Notes: generated from the letters alone by a model not told the origin. DNA of 64,000 nucleotides from Billgrantia aerodenitrificans (GCF_021404405.1 NZ_JABFTV010000001.1:62001-126000), one strand, 5' to 3'; shown: positions 48,355 through 57,209, counted from the stretch's first letter. Translations and numbers: made by a program.

Positions 48355-49639
48355 GAGAGAATCGCTGCAAGCCCTGATCGACGACGCCCTGGCGGAGACC
48401 CCGCCGGGGCGTGTCGTCTGGGTGGCACTCTCCGGCGGGCTGGATTCGAGCCTGCTGCTTACGCTGGCGGCCCAGGCCTGTCGGCGTCATCCCCGCCCGC
48501 TGCACGCCCTGCACGTTCATCATGGCCTTCAGAGTGCCGCCGATGGCTTCGAGCGGCACTGCCGTCGGCTTGCCTCACGGCTCGGCGTGCCGCTCTTCGT
48601 CGAGCGCGTCGCGGTCGAGCGTGACGCCGGGCTGGGGCTCGAGGGGGCGGCGCGGGAAGCGCGTTACGCGGCGTTCGCCCGCCGTGTGGCACCGGGTGAG
48701 ACGCTGCTGCTGGCCCAGCATCGTGACGATCAGGCGGAAACCTTTCTGCTCGCCGCCCTGCGCGGCAGCGGCGTACGCGGCCTGGCGGGCATGCCGGCGG
48801 AACGCGAGTGGCAAGGGCGACGCCTCGTGCGCCCGCTGCTGACACGCTCACGGAGCGAGCTCGAAGCCGAGGCGGCCCGGCTCGGGCTGCGCTGGGTCGA
48901 TGACCCCAGCAATACCGATGAGGCGCTGGACCGCAACTTCCTGCGTGGCAGCGTATTGCCGCTGCTGCAGTCGCGCTGGCCCCAGGCGGCCACAGCCCTG
49001 GCCGGCAGCGCCCGGCTTGCCGGCGAGGCGGAGCAACTGCTCGAGGAGCTTGCCGCAGGCGACCTCGCTGCGCTGGGCGACGACCCGGGTTGCCTCGGCG
49101 TTGAAGCGTTGCTGAGGCTTTCTACGCCTCGGCGGCGCTCGCTGTTGCGTCACGCCTGTCGCCGGTTGGGTGTGTCCACACCGCCGGCGGGTCGTCTCGA
49201 AACGCTGCTCGAGCAGCTCGAGGCGCGCAGCGACGCCCAGGTCCGGGTGAGCTGGAGCGGCGCCGAGGCGCGCATCTGGCGCGGCCAGCTCTACCTGCTG
49301 CCCTCTTGTGAATCGCTGATGCCGGAATGGACCCTCGAATGGGACGGCAGGGCACCGCTGGTGTCGCCCTGGGGCGAGATCGGTGTCGGCTTGGCGCCCG
49401 TCGAGGGCCCCCCGGTGCGCCTGACGCTGAAGGCTCGCCAGGGCGGCGAGCGACTGCGCCTTGCCTGGCGTGGCAGCCGCGACCTCAAACGTCTGCTGCA
49501 GGAGGCTCTGGTGCCGCCCTGGGCGCGGGAGCGTGTCGCGGTGGTCTGGCACGAGCAGACCCCGGTAGCGGCGCTGCTGCTGCCGGAAGGGCGCTGGCTG
49601 GCCGTGGCGGCTGGGTGGTGTTCTGTGGCGAGAGCGTAG
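48338..49639 (+). CDS. tilS: tRNA(Ile)-lysidine synthase
   Basis: Adds lysine to C34 of the CAU-anticodon tRNA-Ile, allowing AUA decoding. The 433-residue protein has the PP-loop ATP site [12 protein letters not shown] near residues 30-41, [36 protein letters not shown] and the C-terminal substrate-binding domain. It begins inside accA and is likely coupled to it. It is convergent with ppx, with only 32 bp between the stops. Confidence 0.96.
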
Positions 49640-49671
49640 TCCGTAGCGAGAGAGTAGTGAGCGGCGCTGCG

Positions 49672-50652
49672 TTATGCCTGCTGCAACGGTGCACAAGCCA
49701 GCATGTCGTGCAGCACGCCCTCACGCAGTGCCCCATCGGCATAGTTCATCGTCGTCAGCTCGAATGTCTCGAAGATGGCTCCGAGAATGGCCACGCCTGC
49801 GGGAAAGATGCGCGAGCGGTCCGGCTTGAGTCCCTCCAGCGTGACGTTGTCCAAACGCTCGCATTCGATCAGGCGCTGGCGTAGCGTCTGCAAGCCGCTG
49901 CGGTTGACGATGCCCGGCTGGCCACCGCTTGTGGCAAGCACCGAAGCGGCCGCCTTGATGGTGCCGCTGGAGCCCAGCGCTTCGCTCCAGCCCAGCTCGC
50001 GATAGTTGGCCTCAATGGCCTCTAGCCGGGCCAGCACGTCCGCTTCCGCCCGGCGCATGTTGGTTTCGTTGACCGTACCGTCGCTGAAATGTCGGCGAGT
50101 GTGAGTGACGCAGCCAACGTCGAGGCTCTGCAGCAGCAGCGGCCCCGAGGGATCCCCGATGATGAACTCGGTCGAGCCACCGCCGATATCGACGACCAGG
50201 CGACGCCCGTTCGCGGCCAGCGTGTGGGACGCCCCCAGGTAGATCAGGCGGGCCTCCTCCTCGCCGGAGATGATCTCCACGCGGCAGCCCAGCAGGGCTT
50301 CGGCCCGCTCGACGAAGGATTGCCGATTGAGCGCCGTGCGCAGCGCACTGGTGCCTACCACACGCAGACGATCACGGGCCACTCCCGCCAGGTAGGGAAG
50401 GAAGCGGTCAAGACAGATCAGCGCACGCTGGATGGCGGCTTCGTCCAGATGATTGCGGCTATCCAGGCCGGCGGCCAACTGCACCTTTTCACCGCAGCGC
50501 GTCACCACCTGCAGCCGGTCGTCCTGATAGCAGGCAACCAACAGGTGAAAGCTGTTGGAACCCAGATCGATGGCTGCCAGTTGCCGTGGGTCTTGCCGTT
50601 GGAGCATGGCGTCATCGTTGGCGGTTTGAGGCCGATCCTTGGGTGCAGTCAT
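49672..50652 (-). CDS. ppx: Short Ppx/GppA family phosphatase
   Basis: Member of the exopolyphosphatase/guanosine pentaphosphatase family (ASKHA fold). At 326 residues it contains only the two N-terminal domains: AAIDLGSNSFHLLVA near residues 26-40, GTSALRTALN, the catalytic-Glu segment ISGEEEARLIYLG, and VDIGGGSTEFIIG. The HD-like C-terminal half of the roughly 500-residue E. coli and Pseudomonas enzymes is missing, and the stop is clean with no remnant downstream. Activity on polyphosphate versus pppGpp cannot be told. It is divergent from rho. Confidence 0.85.
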   Translation of the reverse strand: MTAPKDRPQTANDDAMLQRQDPRQLAAIDLGSNSFHLLVACYQDDRLQVVTRCGEKVQLAAGLDSRNHLDEAAIQRALICLDRFLPYLAGVARDRLRVVGTSALRTALNRQSFVERAEALLGCRVEIISGEEEARLIYLGASHTLAANGRRLVVDIGGGSTEFIIGDPSGPLLLQSLDVGCVTHTRRHFSDGTVNETNMRRAEADVLARLEAIEANYRELGWSEALGSSGTIKAAASVLATSGGQPGIVNRSGLQTLRQRLIECERLDNVTLEGLKPDRSRIFPAGVAILGAIFETFELTTMNYADGALREGVLHDMLACAPLQQA

Positions 50653-51097
50653 CTAAGCGTCCTGATAGCGGATGGCTAAAGGTTGCGGCGCTGGCGCGAA
50701 CGTGTCAATCGCACGGGGGTTGATCGATGGGGTTGCGTTCGTCGCCGGCCTTGACTAACATCGAGACGTTCGCCTGTTCCGAATGCTTTCCGACCGCGTC
50801 GCGGTCAACATCAAGTCGTCAGACAGCCCCTTCTTGTCGCTCGTTGTCATGTGCCGAAGCCATGGTGGCACTTGAAACGCACAGGCGATGAATCCATGCG
50901 ACACGAAGCGCTGCTCCCTCTTACACGATACCGTGCCTCGACCTCTTGCGCAGAGTGGTCGTAGCGCAACGAGCATCGCTCATGAGCGGCAGCTCCATCG
51001 GGCTCTGAACGCACCCAAGCGGCGTACCGTTCTTTATCCGCACATTCCCACGGCCGCCGTGCCGCCACGCTGACATGAGCAACTTCCGAACACACCG
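50653..51097 (+). other. 445-bp ppx-rho gap: probable long rho leader, no gene seen
   Basis: I find no convincing gene. Short inverted repeats occur at 50792-50797/50801-50806 and 51049-51061. TTGACT at 50751-50756 is a possible -35 without a good -10. In E. coli, rho has a long leader where Rho autoregulates by termination, and a comparable role is plausible. Thioredoxin (trxA) commonly occupies this place in pseudomonads, but no WCGPC-type sequence is present in any frame. Confidence 0.45.
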
Positions 51098-52357
51098 ATG
51101 AATCTTACCGAACTCAAGCAAAAAACCGTGCCAGAGCTCTTGGAGCTCGCCCGCGAGATGGGCATCGACAACCTGGCCCGCTCACGCAAGCAGGACATCA
51201 TCTTCGCCATCCTCAAGAAGCACGCCAAGAGCGGCGAGGATATCTATGGCGACGGTGTTCTGGAAATTCTTCAGGACGGCTTCGGCTTCCTTCGCAGCGC
51301 CGACAGCTCCTACCTGGCCGGTCCCGATGACATCTACGTCTCGCCGTCGCAGATCCGTCGCTTCAACCTGCGCAAGGGCGATTCGATCTCCGGCAAGATC
51401 CGTCCGCCGAAGGAAGGGGAGCGCTACTTCGCGCTGCTCAAGGTCAGCCAGATCAACTTCGACAAGCCGGAAAACGCCAAGCACAAGATCCTGTTCGAGA
51501 ACCTCACGCCGCTGTTCCCCCAGGAGCGGCTGCGCATGGAGATCGGCAACGGCTCCACCGAGGATCTCACCGCACGCATCATCGATCTCACCGCGCCCAT
51601 CGGCAAAGGCCAGCGCGGCCTGATCGTCTCGCCGCCCAAGGCGGGCAAGACGTTGATGTTGCAGAACATCGCCACCTCGATCACACGCAACAACCCCGAG
51701 TGTCACCTGATCGTGCTGTTGATCGACGAGCGCCCGGAAGAAGTGACCGAGATGTCGCGCACCGTGCGCGGCGAAGTGGTCGCCTCCACCTTCGACGAGC
51801 CGCCGGCGCGCCACGTGCAGGTTGCCGAGATGGTGATCGAGAAGGCCAAGCGGCTGGTCGAGCACAAGAAGGACGTGGTCATCCTGCTCGACTCCATCAC
51901 CCGTCTGGCGCGTGCCTACAACACCGTGGTGCCGAGCTCCGGCAAGGTGCTCACCGGCGGTGTCGACGCCCACGCCCTGGAGAAGCCCAAGCGTTTCTTC
52001 GGTGCCGCACGTAACATCGAAGAGGGTGGCAGCCTGACCATCATCGCCACCGCGCTGGTCGATACCGGCTCGAAGATGGACGAGGTGATCTTCGAGGAGT
52101 TCAAGGGCACCGGCAACATGGAAGCCCATCTGGACCGCAAGCTCGCCGAGCGCCGTGTCTACCCGGCCCTCAACATCCGTCGTTCCGGCACCCGCCGCGA
52201 GGACCTGATCGCCTCCGAGGACGAGATGCAGCGTATGTGGATCCTGCGCAAGCTGCTCAACCCGATGGACGATACCGCGGCCACCGAGTTCCTCATCGAC
52301 CGCCTGAAAGATACCAAGACGAACCTCGAGTTCTTCGAAGCCATGAAGCGCCGCTAA
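51098..52357 (+). CDS. rho: Transcription termination factor Rho
   Basis: Hexameric RNA helicase that ends untranslated transcripts. The 419-residue protein equals E. coli Rho in length. It has the N-terminal helix ([18 protein letters not shown]), the RNA-binding OB fold ([22 protein letters not shown]), Walker [10 protein letters not shown] near residues 177-185, [12 protein letters not shown] and the [11 protein letters not shown] Walker B. No Shine-Dalgarno is obvious. It is followed by an intrinsic terminator and ubiD. Confidence 0.98.
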   Translation: MNLTELKQKTVPELLELAREMGIDNLARSRKQDIIFAILKKHAKSGEDIYGDGVLEILQDGFGFLRSADSSYLAGPDDIYVSPSQIRRFNLRKGDSISGKIRPPKEGERYFALLKVSQINFDKPENAKHKILFENLTPLFPQERLRMEIGNGSTEDLTARIIDLTAPIGKGQRGLIVSPPKAGKTLMLQNIATSITRNNPECHLIVLLIDERPEEVTEMSRTVRGEVVASTFDEPPARHVQVAEMVIEKAKRLVEHKKDVVILLDSITRLARAYNTVVPSSGKVLTGGVDAHALEKPKRFFGAARNIEEGGSLTIIATALVDTGSKMDEVIFEEFKGTGNMEAHLDRKLAERRVYPALNIRRSGTRREDLIASEDEMQRMWILRKLLNPMDDTAATEFLIDRLKDTKTNLEFFEAMKRR

Positions 52358-52375
52358 GCGGGATCGGCGGTGCGC

Positions 52376-52404
52376 AAAGGGGCGGCATGCTATGCTGCCC
52401 CTTT
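52376..52404 (+). terminator. Intrinsic terminator after rho
   Basis: AAAGGGGC at 52376-52383 pairs with GCCCCTTT at 52397-52404, and inner pairs (GGCAT with TATGC including a G-T) close a small loop. TTTCGTCGTT follows. It begins 19 bp after the rho stop. Confidence 0.7.
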
Positions 52405-52429
52405 CGTCGTTCCGGAAACGGGAATTGCA

Positions 52430-53911
52430 ATGAAGTACAAGGATCTGCGCGACTTCATCGCCGCTCTGGAGGCTCAGGGCGAGCTGATACGAGTTTCAGC
52501 CGAGGTGGACCCCTATCTCGAGATCACCGAGATCTGTGACCGCACCCTGCGTGCCGGTGGCCCGGCGCTGCTGTTCGAGAACGTCAAGGGTCACGACATG
52601 CCGCTGCTGGGCAACCTGTTCGGTACGCCCAAGCGGGTCGCCATGGGCATGGGCCAGGACAGCGTCGAGGCGCTGCGCGAGGTGGGCGAACTGCTCGCCT
52701 TCCTCAAGGAGCCCGAGCCGCCCAAGGGCTTTCGCGACGCCTGGGACAAGCTGCCGATCTTCAAGCAGGTGATGAGCATGGGGCCGAAGACGGTGCGCAG
52801 CGCCCCGGTACAGGAGGTAGTGCTGGAGGGCGACGACGTCGACCTCGGCCGCCTGCCGATCCAGCACTGCTGGCCCGGCGACGCCGCGCCGCTGGTTACC
52901 TGGCCGCTGGTGGTGACCCGCGGGCCGCACAAGAAGCGCCAGAACCTGGGCATCTATCGTCAGCAGAAGCTGTCGAAGAACCGTCTGATCATGCGCTGGC
53001 TGTCGCACCGCGGCGGCGCGCTCGACTTCCTGGAGCACCAGCAGACGAACCCCGGCGAGCCCTTCCCGGTGGCGGTGGCGCTGGGCGCCGACCCGGCGAC
53101 GATTCTCGGCGCGGTGACGCCGGTGCCGGACTCACTCTCCGAGTATGCCTTCGCCGGGCTGTTGAGAGGCTCGCGCACCGAGCTGGTCAAGTGCGGCCAC
53201 GCCGATCTGGAAGTGCCTGCGTCTGCCGAAATCATTCTGGAAGGCTTTATCTACCCCGACGACACGGCGCCGGAAGGCCCCTACGGCGACCATACCGGCT
53301 ACTACAACGAGGTCGACGAGTTCCCGGTGTTCACCGTGACGCGCATGACGATGCGCCGTGATGCCATCTACCATTCGACCTACACCGGGCGTCCGCCCGA
53401 CGAGCCGGCGATCCTCGGCGTCGCACTCAACGAAGTGTTCGTGCCGATCCTGCGCAAGCAGTTTCCCGAGATCGTCGACTTCTACCTGCCGCCGGAGGGC
53501 TGCTCCTACCGCATGGCAGTGGTGACCATGAAGAAGCAGTATCCGGGCCACGCCAAGCGCGTGATGATGGGCGTATGGAGCTTCCTGCGCCAGTTCATGT
53601 ACACCAAGTTCGTGGTGGTACTCGACGACGACGTCGACGCCCGCGACTGGAAAGACGTGATCTGGGCCATCACCACCCGCATGGATCCGGCCCGGGACAC
53701 CGTCATGGTCGAGAACACGCCGATCGACTATCTCGATTTCGCCTCGCCGGTGGCGGGGCTGGGCTCCAAGATGGGGCTCGACGCCACCAGCAAGTGGCCC
53801 GGCGAGACCGATCGTGAATGGGGCACGCCCATCGTCATGGACGAGGCCGTCAAGGCCCGCGTCAGCGAACGCTGGGACGAATTGGGTATCCGCCTGCCCC
53901 CTACACCCTGA
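52430..53911 (+). CDS. ubiD: 4-hydroxy-3-polyprenylbenzoate decarboxylase
   Basis: Prenylated-FMN decarboxylase of ubiquinone synthesis. The 493-residue protein has [21 protein letters not shown], the cofactor/Mn region [20 protein letters not shown], the catalytic Glu-Arg-Glu network around [19 protein letters not shown], and the conserved C-terminal WDELGI. The start at 52430 gives the standard N-terminus. It lies after rho and before the flavin reductase gene, as in E. coli (ubiD-fre). The UbiX partner is not in the window. Confidence 0.96.
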   Translation: MKYKDLRDFIAALEAQGELIRVSAEVDPYLEITEICDRTLRAGGPALLFENVKGHDMPLLGNLFGTPKRVAMGMGQDSVEALREVGELLAFLKEPEPPKGFRDAWDKLPIFKQVMSMGPKTVRSAPVQEVVLEGDDVDLGRLPIQHCWPGDAAPLVTWPLVVTRGPHKKRQNLGIYRQQKLSKNRLIMRWLSHRGGALDFLEHQQTNPGEPFPVAVALGADPATILGAVTPVPDSLSEYAFAGLLRGSRTELVKCGHADLEVPASAEIILEGFIYPDDTAPEGPYGDHTGYYNEVDEFPVFTVTRMTMRRDAIYHSTYTGRPPDEPAILGVALNEVFVPILRKQFPEIVDFYLPPEGCSYRMAVVTMKKQYPGHAKRVMMGVWSFLRQFMYTKFVVVLDDDVDARDWKDVIWAITTRMDPARDTVMVENTPIDYLDFASPVAGLGSKMGLDATSKWPGETDREWGTPIVMDEAVKARVSERWDELGIRLPPTP

Positions 53912-53926
53912 CGACAAGAGGCCTGC

Positions 53927-54706
53927 ATGACCCCCAGGACCCTGACCTGCCAAGTGATGGCAGTGGAGGATCTGACCCCCGACGTGTTCCGCGTGCGCCT
54001 GGAAGGGCGCGCCGAGGCCATGGCCCATGATCCGGGCCAGTATCTGGAACTCAAGCTCGATGACGAGACCTGGGTGCCGTTCTCCATCGCCAGCGCCCAT
54101 AGTGGCGACGGCACCCTGGAGCTGCACATCCAGCACTGGCCCGAGCGCGAGAACTCCGCCCGGTTGCGCGAGCTGGTGGTGGTAGCCCACCACCTGACGG
54201 TGCGCCTGCCCGGCGGTGACTGTGTGCTCGATCCGACCAGCCAGCGGCCGCTGCTGCTGATCGCTGCCGGTACCGGCTTCGCCCAGATGAAGGCGATCGT
54301 CGAGGCTTCCCTGCACGAGACGCCTGAGCGGCCCATCGAGCTTTGGTGGGCGGCCCGCGAACGCCGTGATCTCTATCTCGAGAGCCTGCCTCGACAGTGG
54401 GCCGAGAACCACGAGAACCTGCACTTCCACGTGGTTACCGAGGTGGCGCCGCAGCCGCCAGTGGCCGGCGAGCGTGTTCAGGGCCATCTGGGTCGTATCG
54501 ACCAGGCGCTGACCATGGGGCTCGACGACGTCAGCGGTCATGACGTCTACCTCTCCGGCTCGCCGGGCATGGTCTACGCCTGCGTCGACGTGCTGGCCTC
54601 GCTGGGGCTCGAGCCATCGAGGGTCTTCTCCGACGTCTTCGCCTATGCGCCGCGCCAGCCGCTGGTGCCCACTGCCGGGGTACTGCGCCGGGGGAGTGCG
54701 GGGTGA
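53927..54706 (+). CDS. fre: NAD(P)H-flavin reductase, FNR-fold
   Basis: A 259-residue ferredoxin-reductase-fold protein. The FAD-binding barrel has the flavin motif VPFSIAS near residues 48-54, and the NAD(P)H domain has LLLIAAGTGFAQMKAIVE and YLSGSPGMVYA. It most resembles Fre, which reduces free flavins, but is about 25 residues longer. The link to ubiD suggests supply of reduced FMN for prenylated flavin; that is inference. The folM GTG overlaps its stop. Confidence 0.85.
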   Translation: MTPRTLTCQVMAVEDLTPDVFRVRLEGRAEAMAHDPGQYLELKLDDETWVPFSIASAHSGDGTLELHIQHWPERENSARLRELVVVAHHLTVRLPGGDCVLDPTSQRPLLLIAAGTGFAQMKAIVEASLHETPERPIELWWAARERRDLYLESLPRQWAENHENLHFHVVTEVAPQPPVAGERVQGHLGRIDQALTMGLDDVSGHDVYLSGSPGMVYACVDVLASLGLEPSRVFSDVFAYAPRQPLVPTAGVLRRGSAG

Positions 54707-55416
54707 GCGCCTCGCCGATCCTGATCACCGGCGGTGCCCAGCGCCTGGGGCGCCACTGCGCCGAGCGGCTGGTCGACGACGGCCATCCGGTGATCGTCAG
54801 CTATCGGCGCGAGCGGCCGGAGCTCGAGGCGTTGCGCAGCCGCGGCATCGTCACCCTGCTGGCGGATTTCGCCACCGAGGCAGGCATTCTCGACTTCATC
54901 GCGCGCCTCAAGCAGCAGACGCCATCGCTGCGTGCCATCGTGCACAACGCCAGCGACTGGGCGCCGGACGGCCACGACGAGACGGCGGGCGCCACCTTCG
55001 AGCGGCTGTTTCGCGTACACATGCTCGCTCCTTACCTCATCAACCTCCACTGCCGCGAGTTGCTCGAGGCCTGCGGTGAGCCGCAGCGCGACATCGTGCA
55101 CATGACCGACTACGTGGCACGGAAGGGCTCGAAAAAGCATGCCGCTTACGCCGCCACCAAGGCGGGGCTCGAGAACCTGACGCTGTCGTTCGCGGCCTTG
55201 TATGCCCCCCGGATTCAGGTCAACGCCATCGCGCCGGCATTGATCATGCTGGGCGAGGACGACGACGAGACCTATGCCGAGCAGGCCCGGGCCAAGTCGG
55301 CCATGGGCATGGTGCCGGGGCCGGGCGTGATCTATCAGAGCCTGCGCTACCTGCTCGACAACCGCTATGTCACCGGGATCACGCTGCCGGTCGATGGCGG
55401 GCGCCATCTTCGCTAG
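54703..55416 (+). CDS. folM: Dihydromonapterin reductase, FolM-like
   Basis: A 237-residue short-chain dehydrogenase. It has ITGGAQRLGRHCAERLV as the NADPH loop, the NAS motif in IVHNASDW, the catalytic YAATKAGLENL with Tyr and Lys, and the C-terminal VTGITLPVDGGRHLR that closely matches E. coli FolM. FolM reduces dihydromonapterin and to a lesser extent dihydrofolate. The start is GTG at 54703 overlapping the fre stop by 4 nt. A small membrane-peptide gene follows 37 bp later. Confidence 0.88.
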   Translation: MSASPILITGGAQRLGRHCAERLVDDGHPVIVSYRRERPELEALRSRGIVTLLADFATEAGILDFIARLKQQTPSLRAIVHNASDWAPDGHDETAGATFERLFRVHMLAPYLINLHCRELLEACGEPQRDIVHMTDYVARKGSKKHAAYAATKAGLENLTLSFAALYAPRIQVNAIAPALIMLGEDDDETYAEQARAKSAMGMVPGPGVIYQSLRYLLDNRYVTGITLPVDGGRHLR

Positions 55417-55453
55417 ACTATTAGCCACTGGCATGAGCTGAAAGGAGACGAAC

Positions 55454-55576
55454 ATGGCACCGCCCAAGGAGTATCATGATGAAAGTGGCCCGCTGTGGCT
55501 GCTGGCCCTGTTGGCAGTACTGGCGCTGAACCTGCTGCCGCTGTTCCTCGGTGTGAGCCGCGCCGTGCTGGCCTGA
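55454..55576 (+). CDS. 40-residue single-pass membrane peptide
   Basis: A small gene with an excellent ribosome site (AAAGGAGACG, 55441-55450) four bases before the ATG. The product has a charged N-terminus (APPKEYHDESG) and one hydrophobic helix of about 22 residues (LWLLALLAVLALNLLPLFLG), ending in SRAVLA. I recognise no family. Good spacing, neighbour-like codon use and the sensible membrane topology argue that it is real. It follows folM in the same direction and precedes the DAHP synthase leader. Confidence 0.7.
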   Translation: MAPPKEYHDESGPLWLLALLAVLALNLLPLFLGVSRAVLA

Positions 55577-55638
55577 ATACGGGCTTGCCAAGCCTGCCGC
55601 GATGCGGCACGATGAATCCAGAACAGTGGGAGACGACC

Positions 55639-55785
55639 ATGACGCTGACCGCGAATCTGACAGCAAGCGATGCGAACCGTGCCTTTGGCGCGATAATGTC
55701 GTTTGGCTTCGATGGACAGTCGCTTGGCTTCGACGGTCAGTATTGGTACTGGTTTAGCGCCGGTGTGCCGGCGGCCGGGTCCTGA
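55639..55785 (+). CDS. Leader peptide 1 of DAHP synthase (aromatic-rich)
   Basis: A 48-codon ORF with GGGAG (55628-55632) six bases before the ATG. Codons 35-39 (55741-55755) read Tyr-Trp-Tyr-Trp-Phe, all three aromatic amino acids, near the end of the peptide as in trp- and phe-type leaders. An internal partial duplication encodes FGFDGQ and LGFDGQ. The ORF continues in frame upstream to an ATG at 55612, which lacks a good ribosome site. It precedes an antiterminator/terminator pair, so it is best read as a regulatory leader, not a functional protein. Confidence 0.85.
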   Translation: MTLTANLTASDANRAFGAIMSFGFDGQSLGFDGQYWYWFSAGVPAAGS

Positions 55786-55803
55786 ATCGGACACAGCTGC
55801 AAG

Positions 55804-55872
55804 GGCACACCCAACCGGGTTGCCTTCCATCATGAAACCCCTGGTCGGCAACCCGACCGGGGGTTTTACGTT
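55804..55872 (+). terminator. Transcription attenuator of the DAHP synthase leader
   Basis: Terminator: 55835-55848 pairs with 55853-55866 (14 bp, one G-T), followed by a T-rich tail. Antiterminator: 55816-55824 (CGGGTTGCC) pairs perfectly with 55847-55855, excluding the terminator. A 1:2 stem: 55762-55769 in leader peptide 1 pairs with 55804-55811. A ribosome stalled at codons 35-39 would cover the 1:2 arm and free the antiterminator. Confidence 0.85.
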
Positions 55873-55926
55873 TTGTGCGTAATGTTGGTAGACCCCATAA
55901 ACGGAATCGACTCGAGGAGACGCACC

Positions 55927-56091
55927 ATGACTGCATACCGCGCCACTTTCGCCGCCCGTACCCGCCACGATTACTATGGCTGGGGCTATGGCTGGCGATT
56001 TAGCGCCGCGCGGTCGGTCCAGTGCGCCACCTCCGACCGTGAGATGACCGGTGGCATGACGACACGATGTTTGCCGACCTCACGGAGTTGA
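55927..56091 (+). CDS. Leader peptide 2 of DAHP synthase (aromatic-rich)
   Basis: A 54-codon ORF with GAGGAG (55914-55919) upstream. Codons 16-25 read Tyr-Tyr-Gly-Trp-Gly-Tyr-Gly-Trp-Arg-Phe, with further Tyr4 and Phe8. Its stop (56089-56091) is two bases before the DAHP synthase ATG, and its last codons contain that gene's GGAG ribosome site. Alternative stems exist after the aromatic block: 56011-56017 with 56033-56039, and 56026-56031 with 56050-56055; they cannot form together. There is no T-run, so control would be translational. The WRFSAA end resembles the WFSAG of leader 1, hinting at duplication. Confidence 0.75.
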   Translation: MTAYRATFAARTRHDYYGWGYGWRFSAARSVQCATSDREMTGGMTTRCLPTSRS

Positions 56092-56093
56092 CC

Positions 56094-57176
56094 ATGAATG
56101 CCCCCGCGACACTTGCTGAACGCCTGACCGATGGCCATGCCGACATGGCCCCTGCCACATCCAGTCGGGTCGAGATGACGCTACCCACACCTGGCGAGCT
56201 CAGACGCCGTTTACCCCTGGCGCCGCCGGTGGCCGAGCGGCTCGCCGCGCAGCGCCGCGCCATCCGTGACATCGTGACGGGGCGCGACGACCGTATGCTG
56301 GTGGTGGTTGGCCCCTGCTCGATCCACGATCCGCTGGCCGCGCTGGAGTATGCCCGGCGGCTTGCTGAGCTCGCCCCGCGGATTTCCGACCGCCTGCTTC
56401 CCGTGATGCGGGTCTACGTGGAGAAGCCGCGCACCACGGTGGGGTGGAAGGGGCTGGCCTACGATCCCGACCTGGACGGAAGCGGCGACATGGCGCGCGG
56501 GCTGCACCTGTCGCGCCACATGATGCACGAGATCGCCGTCCTGGGCCTGCCGGTGGCCACCGAGGTGCTGCAGCCGATGCTGGCCAGCTACTTCGACGAT
56601 CTGTTGGCCTGGGTAGCCATCGGTGCTCGGACCACCGAGTCGCAGCTGCATCGCGAGCTTGCCAGCGGCCTGGAGGCAGCGGTGGGGTTCAAGAACGCCA
56701 CCAGCGGCGACGTGGGCGTCGCGGTGGATGCCATTCGCGCTGCCGCGCACCCGCACCAGCATTTCGGTCTCGATGACCAGGGCCGCCCCGCGCTGCGGGA
56801 GACATCCGGCAATCCCTATGCCCATGTGGTGCTGCGTGGCGGTCGACATGGGCCCAACCATGACAGCGGCTCGGTCGCCGAGGCGTGTCGGGCGCTGGAG
56901 CAGTCGGGACTGCCTGCGCGTTTGATGGTGGACTGCAGCCATGCCAATGCGCGCAAGGATCATCGCCGTCAGGGCGAAGTGCTGCGCGACGTGATAGCTC
57001 AGCGGATACGCGGCGAGACGGCCCTGATGGGGCTGATGCTCGAGAGCCACCTGGAAGAGGGGCGTCAGGAGCTCTCGCCCGGAGCCCTGCGCTACGGCGT
57101 TTCGGTGACCGACCCCTGCCTGGGCTGGCAGGCCACCGAGGCGCTGTTGCTGGAAGCGGCTGACCGGTTGCGCTGA
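56094..57176 (+). CDS. 3-deoxy-7-phosphoheptulonate (DAHP) synthase, class I
   Basis: Condenses PEP and erythrose 4-phosphate, the entry to aromatic amino acid synthesis. The 360-residue AroF/AroG/AroH-type protein has GPCSIHDPLAALEYARR, MRVYVEKPRTTVGWKG, AIGARTTESQLHRELASGL, GFKNATSGD and MVDCSHANARKDHRRQ. I cannot assign feedback specificity from sequence alone. The ATG at 56094 has GGAG (56083-56086) upstream; an in-frame ATG at 56067 lacks one. Expression appears governed by the two aromatic leader peptides upstream. A terminator follows. Confidence 0.95.
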   Translation: MNAPATLAERLTDGHADMAPATSSRVEMTLPTPGELRRRLPLAPPVAERLAAQRRAIRDIVTGRDDRMLVVVGPCSIHDPLAALEYARRLAELAPRISDRLLPVMRVYVEKPRTTVGWKGLAYDPDLDGSGDMARGLHLSRHMMHEIAVLGLPVATEVLQPMLASYFDDLLAWVAIGARTTESQLHRELASGLEAAVGFKNATSGDVGVAVDAIRAAAHPHQHFGLDDQGRPALRETSGNPYAHVVLRGGRHGPNHDSGSVAEACRALEQSGLPARLMVDCSHANARKDHRRQGEVLRDVIAQRIRGETALMGLMLESHLEEGRQELSPGALRYGVSVTDPCLGWQATEALLLEAADRLR

Positions 57177-57209
57177 GAAGAAGGGCACACGGCTGTACCT
57201 GAGCGAGGG

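Noticed and set aside
50751-50779. Sigma-70 promoter for rho using TTGACT at 50751
   Set aside because: No hexamer resembling TATAAT occurs 16-18 bp downstream, so the match to half of a promoter was not reported as a feature.
50888-51073. Possible 61-residue gene in the ppx-rho gap
   Set aside because: No ribosome site, unusual composition compared with neighbouring genes and no recognisable motif. The region is better explained as untranslated rho leader.
55612-55638. Upstream ATG extending leader peptide 1 by nine codons
   Set aside because: It is in frame but has no Shine-Dalgarno, whereas the ATG at 55639 has GGGAG at ideal spacing.
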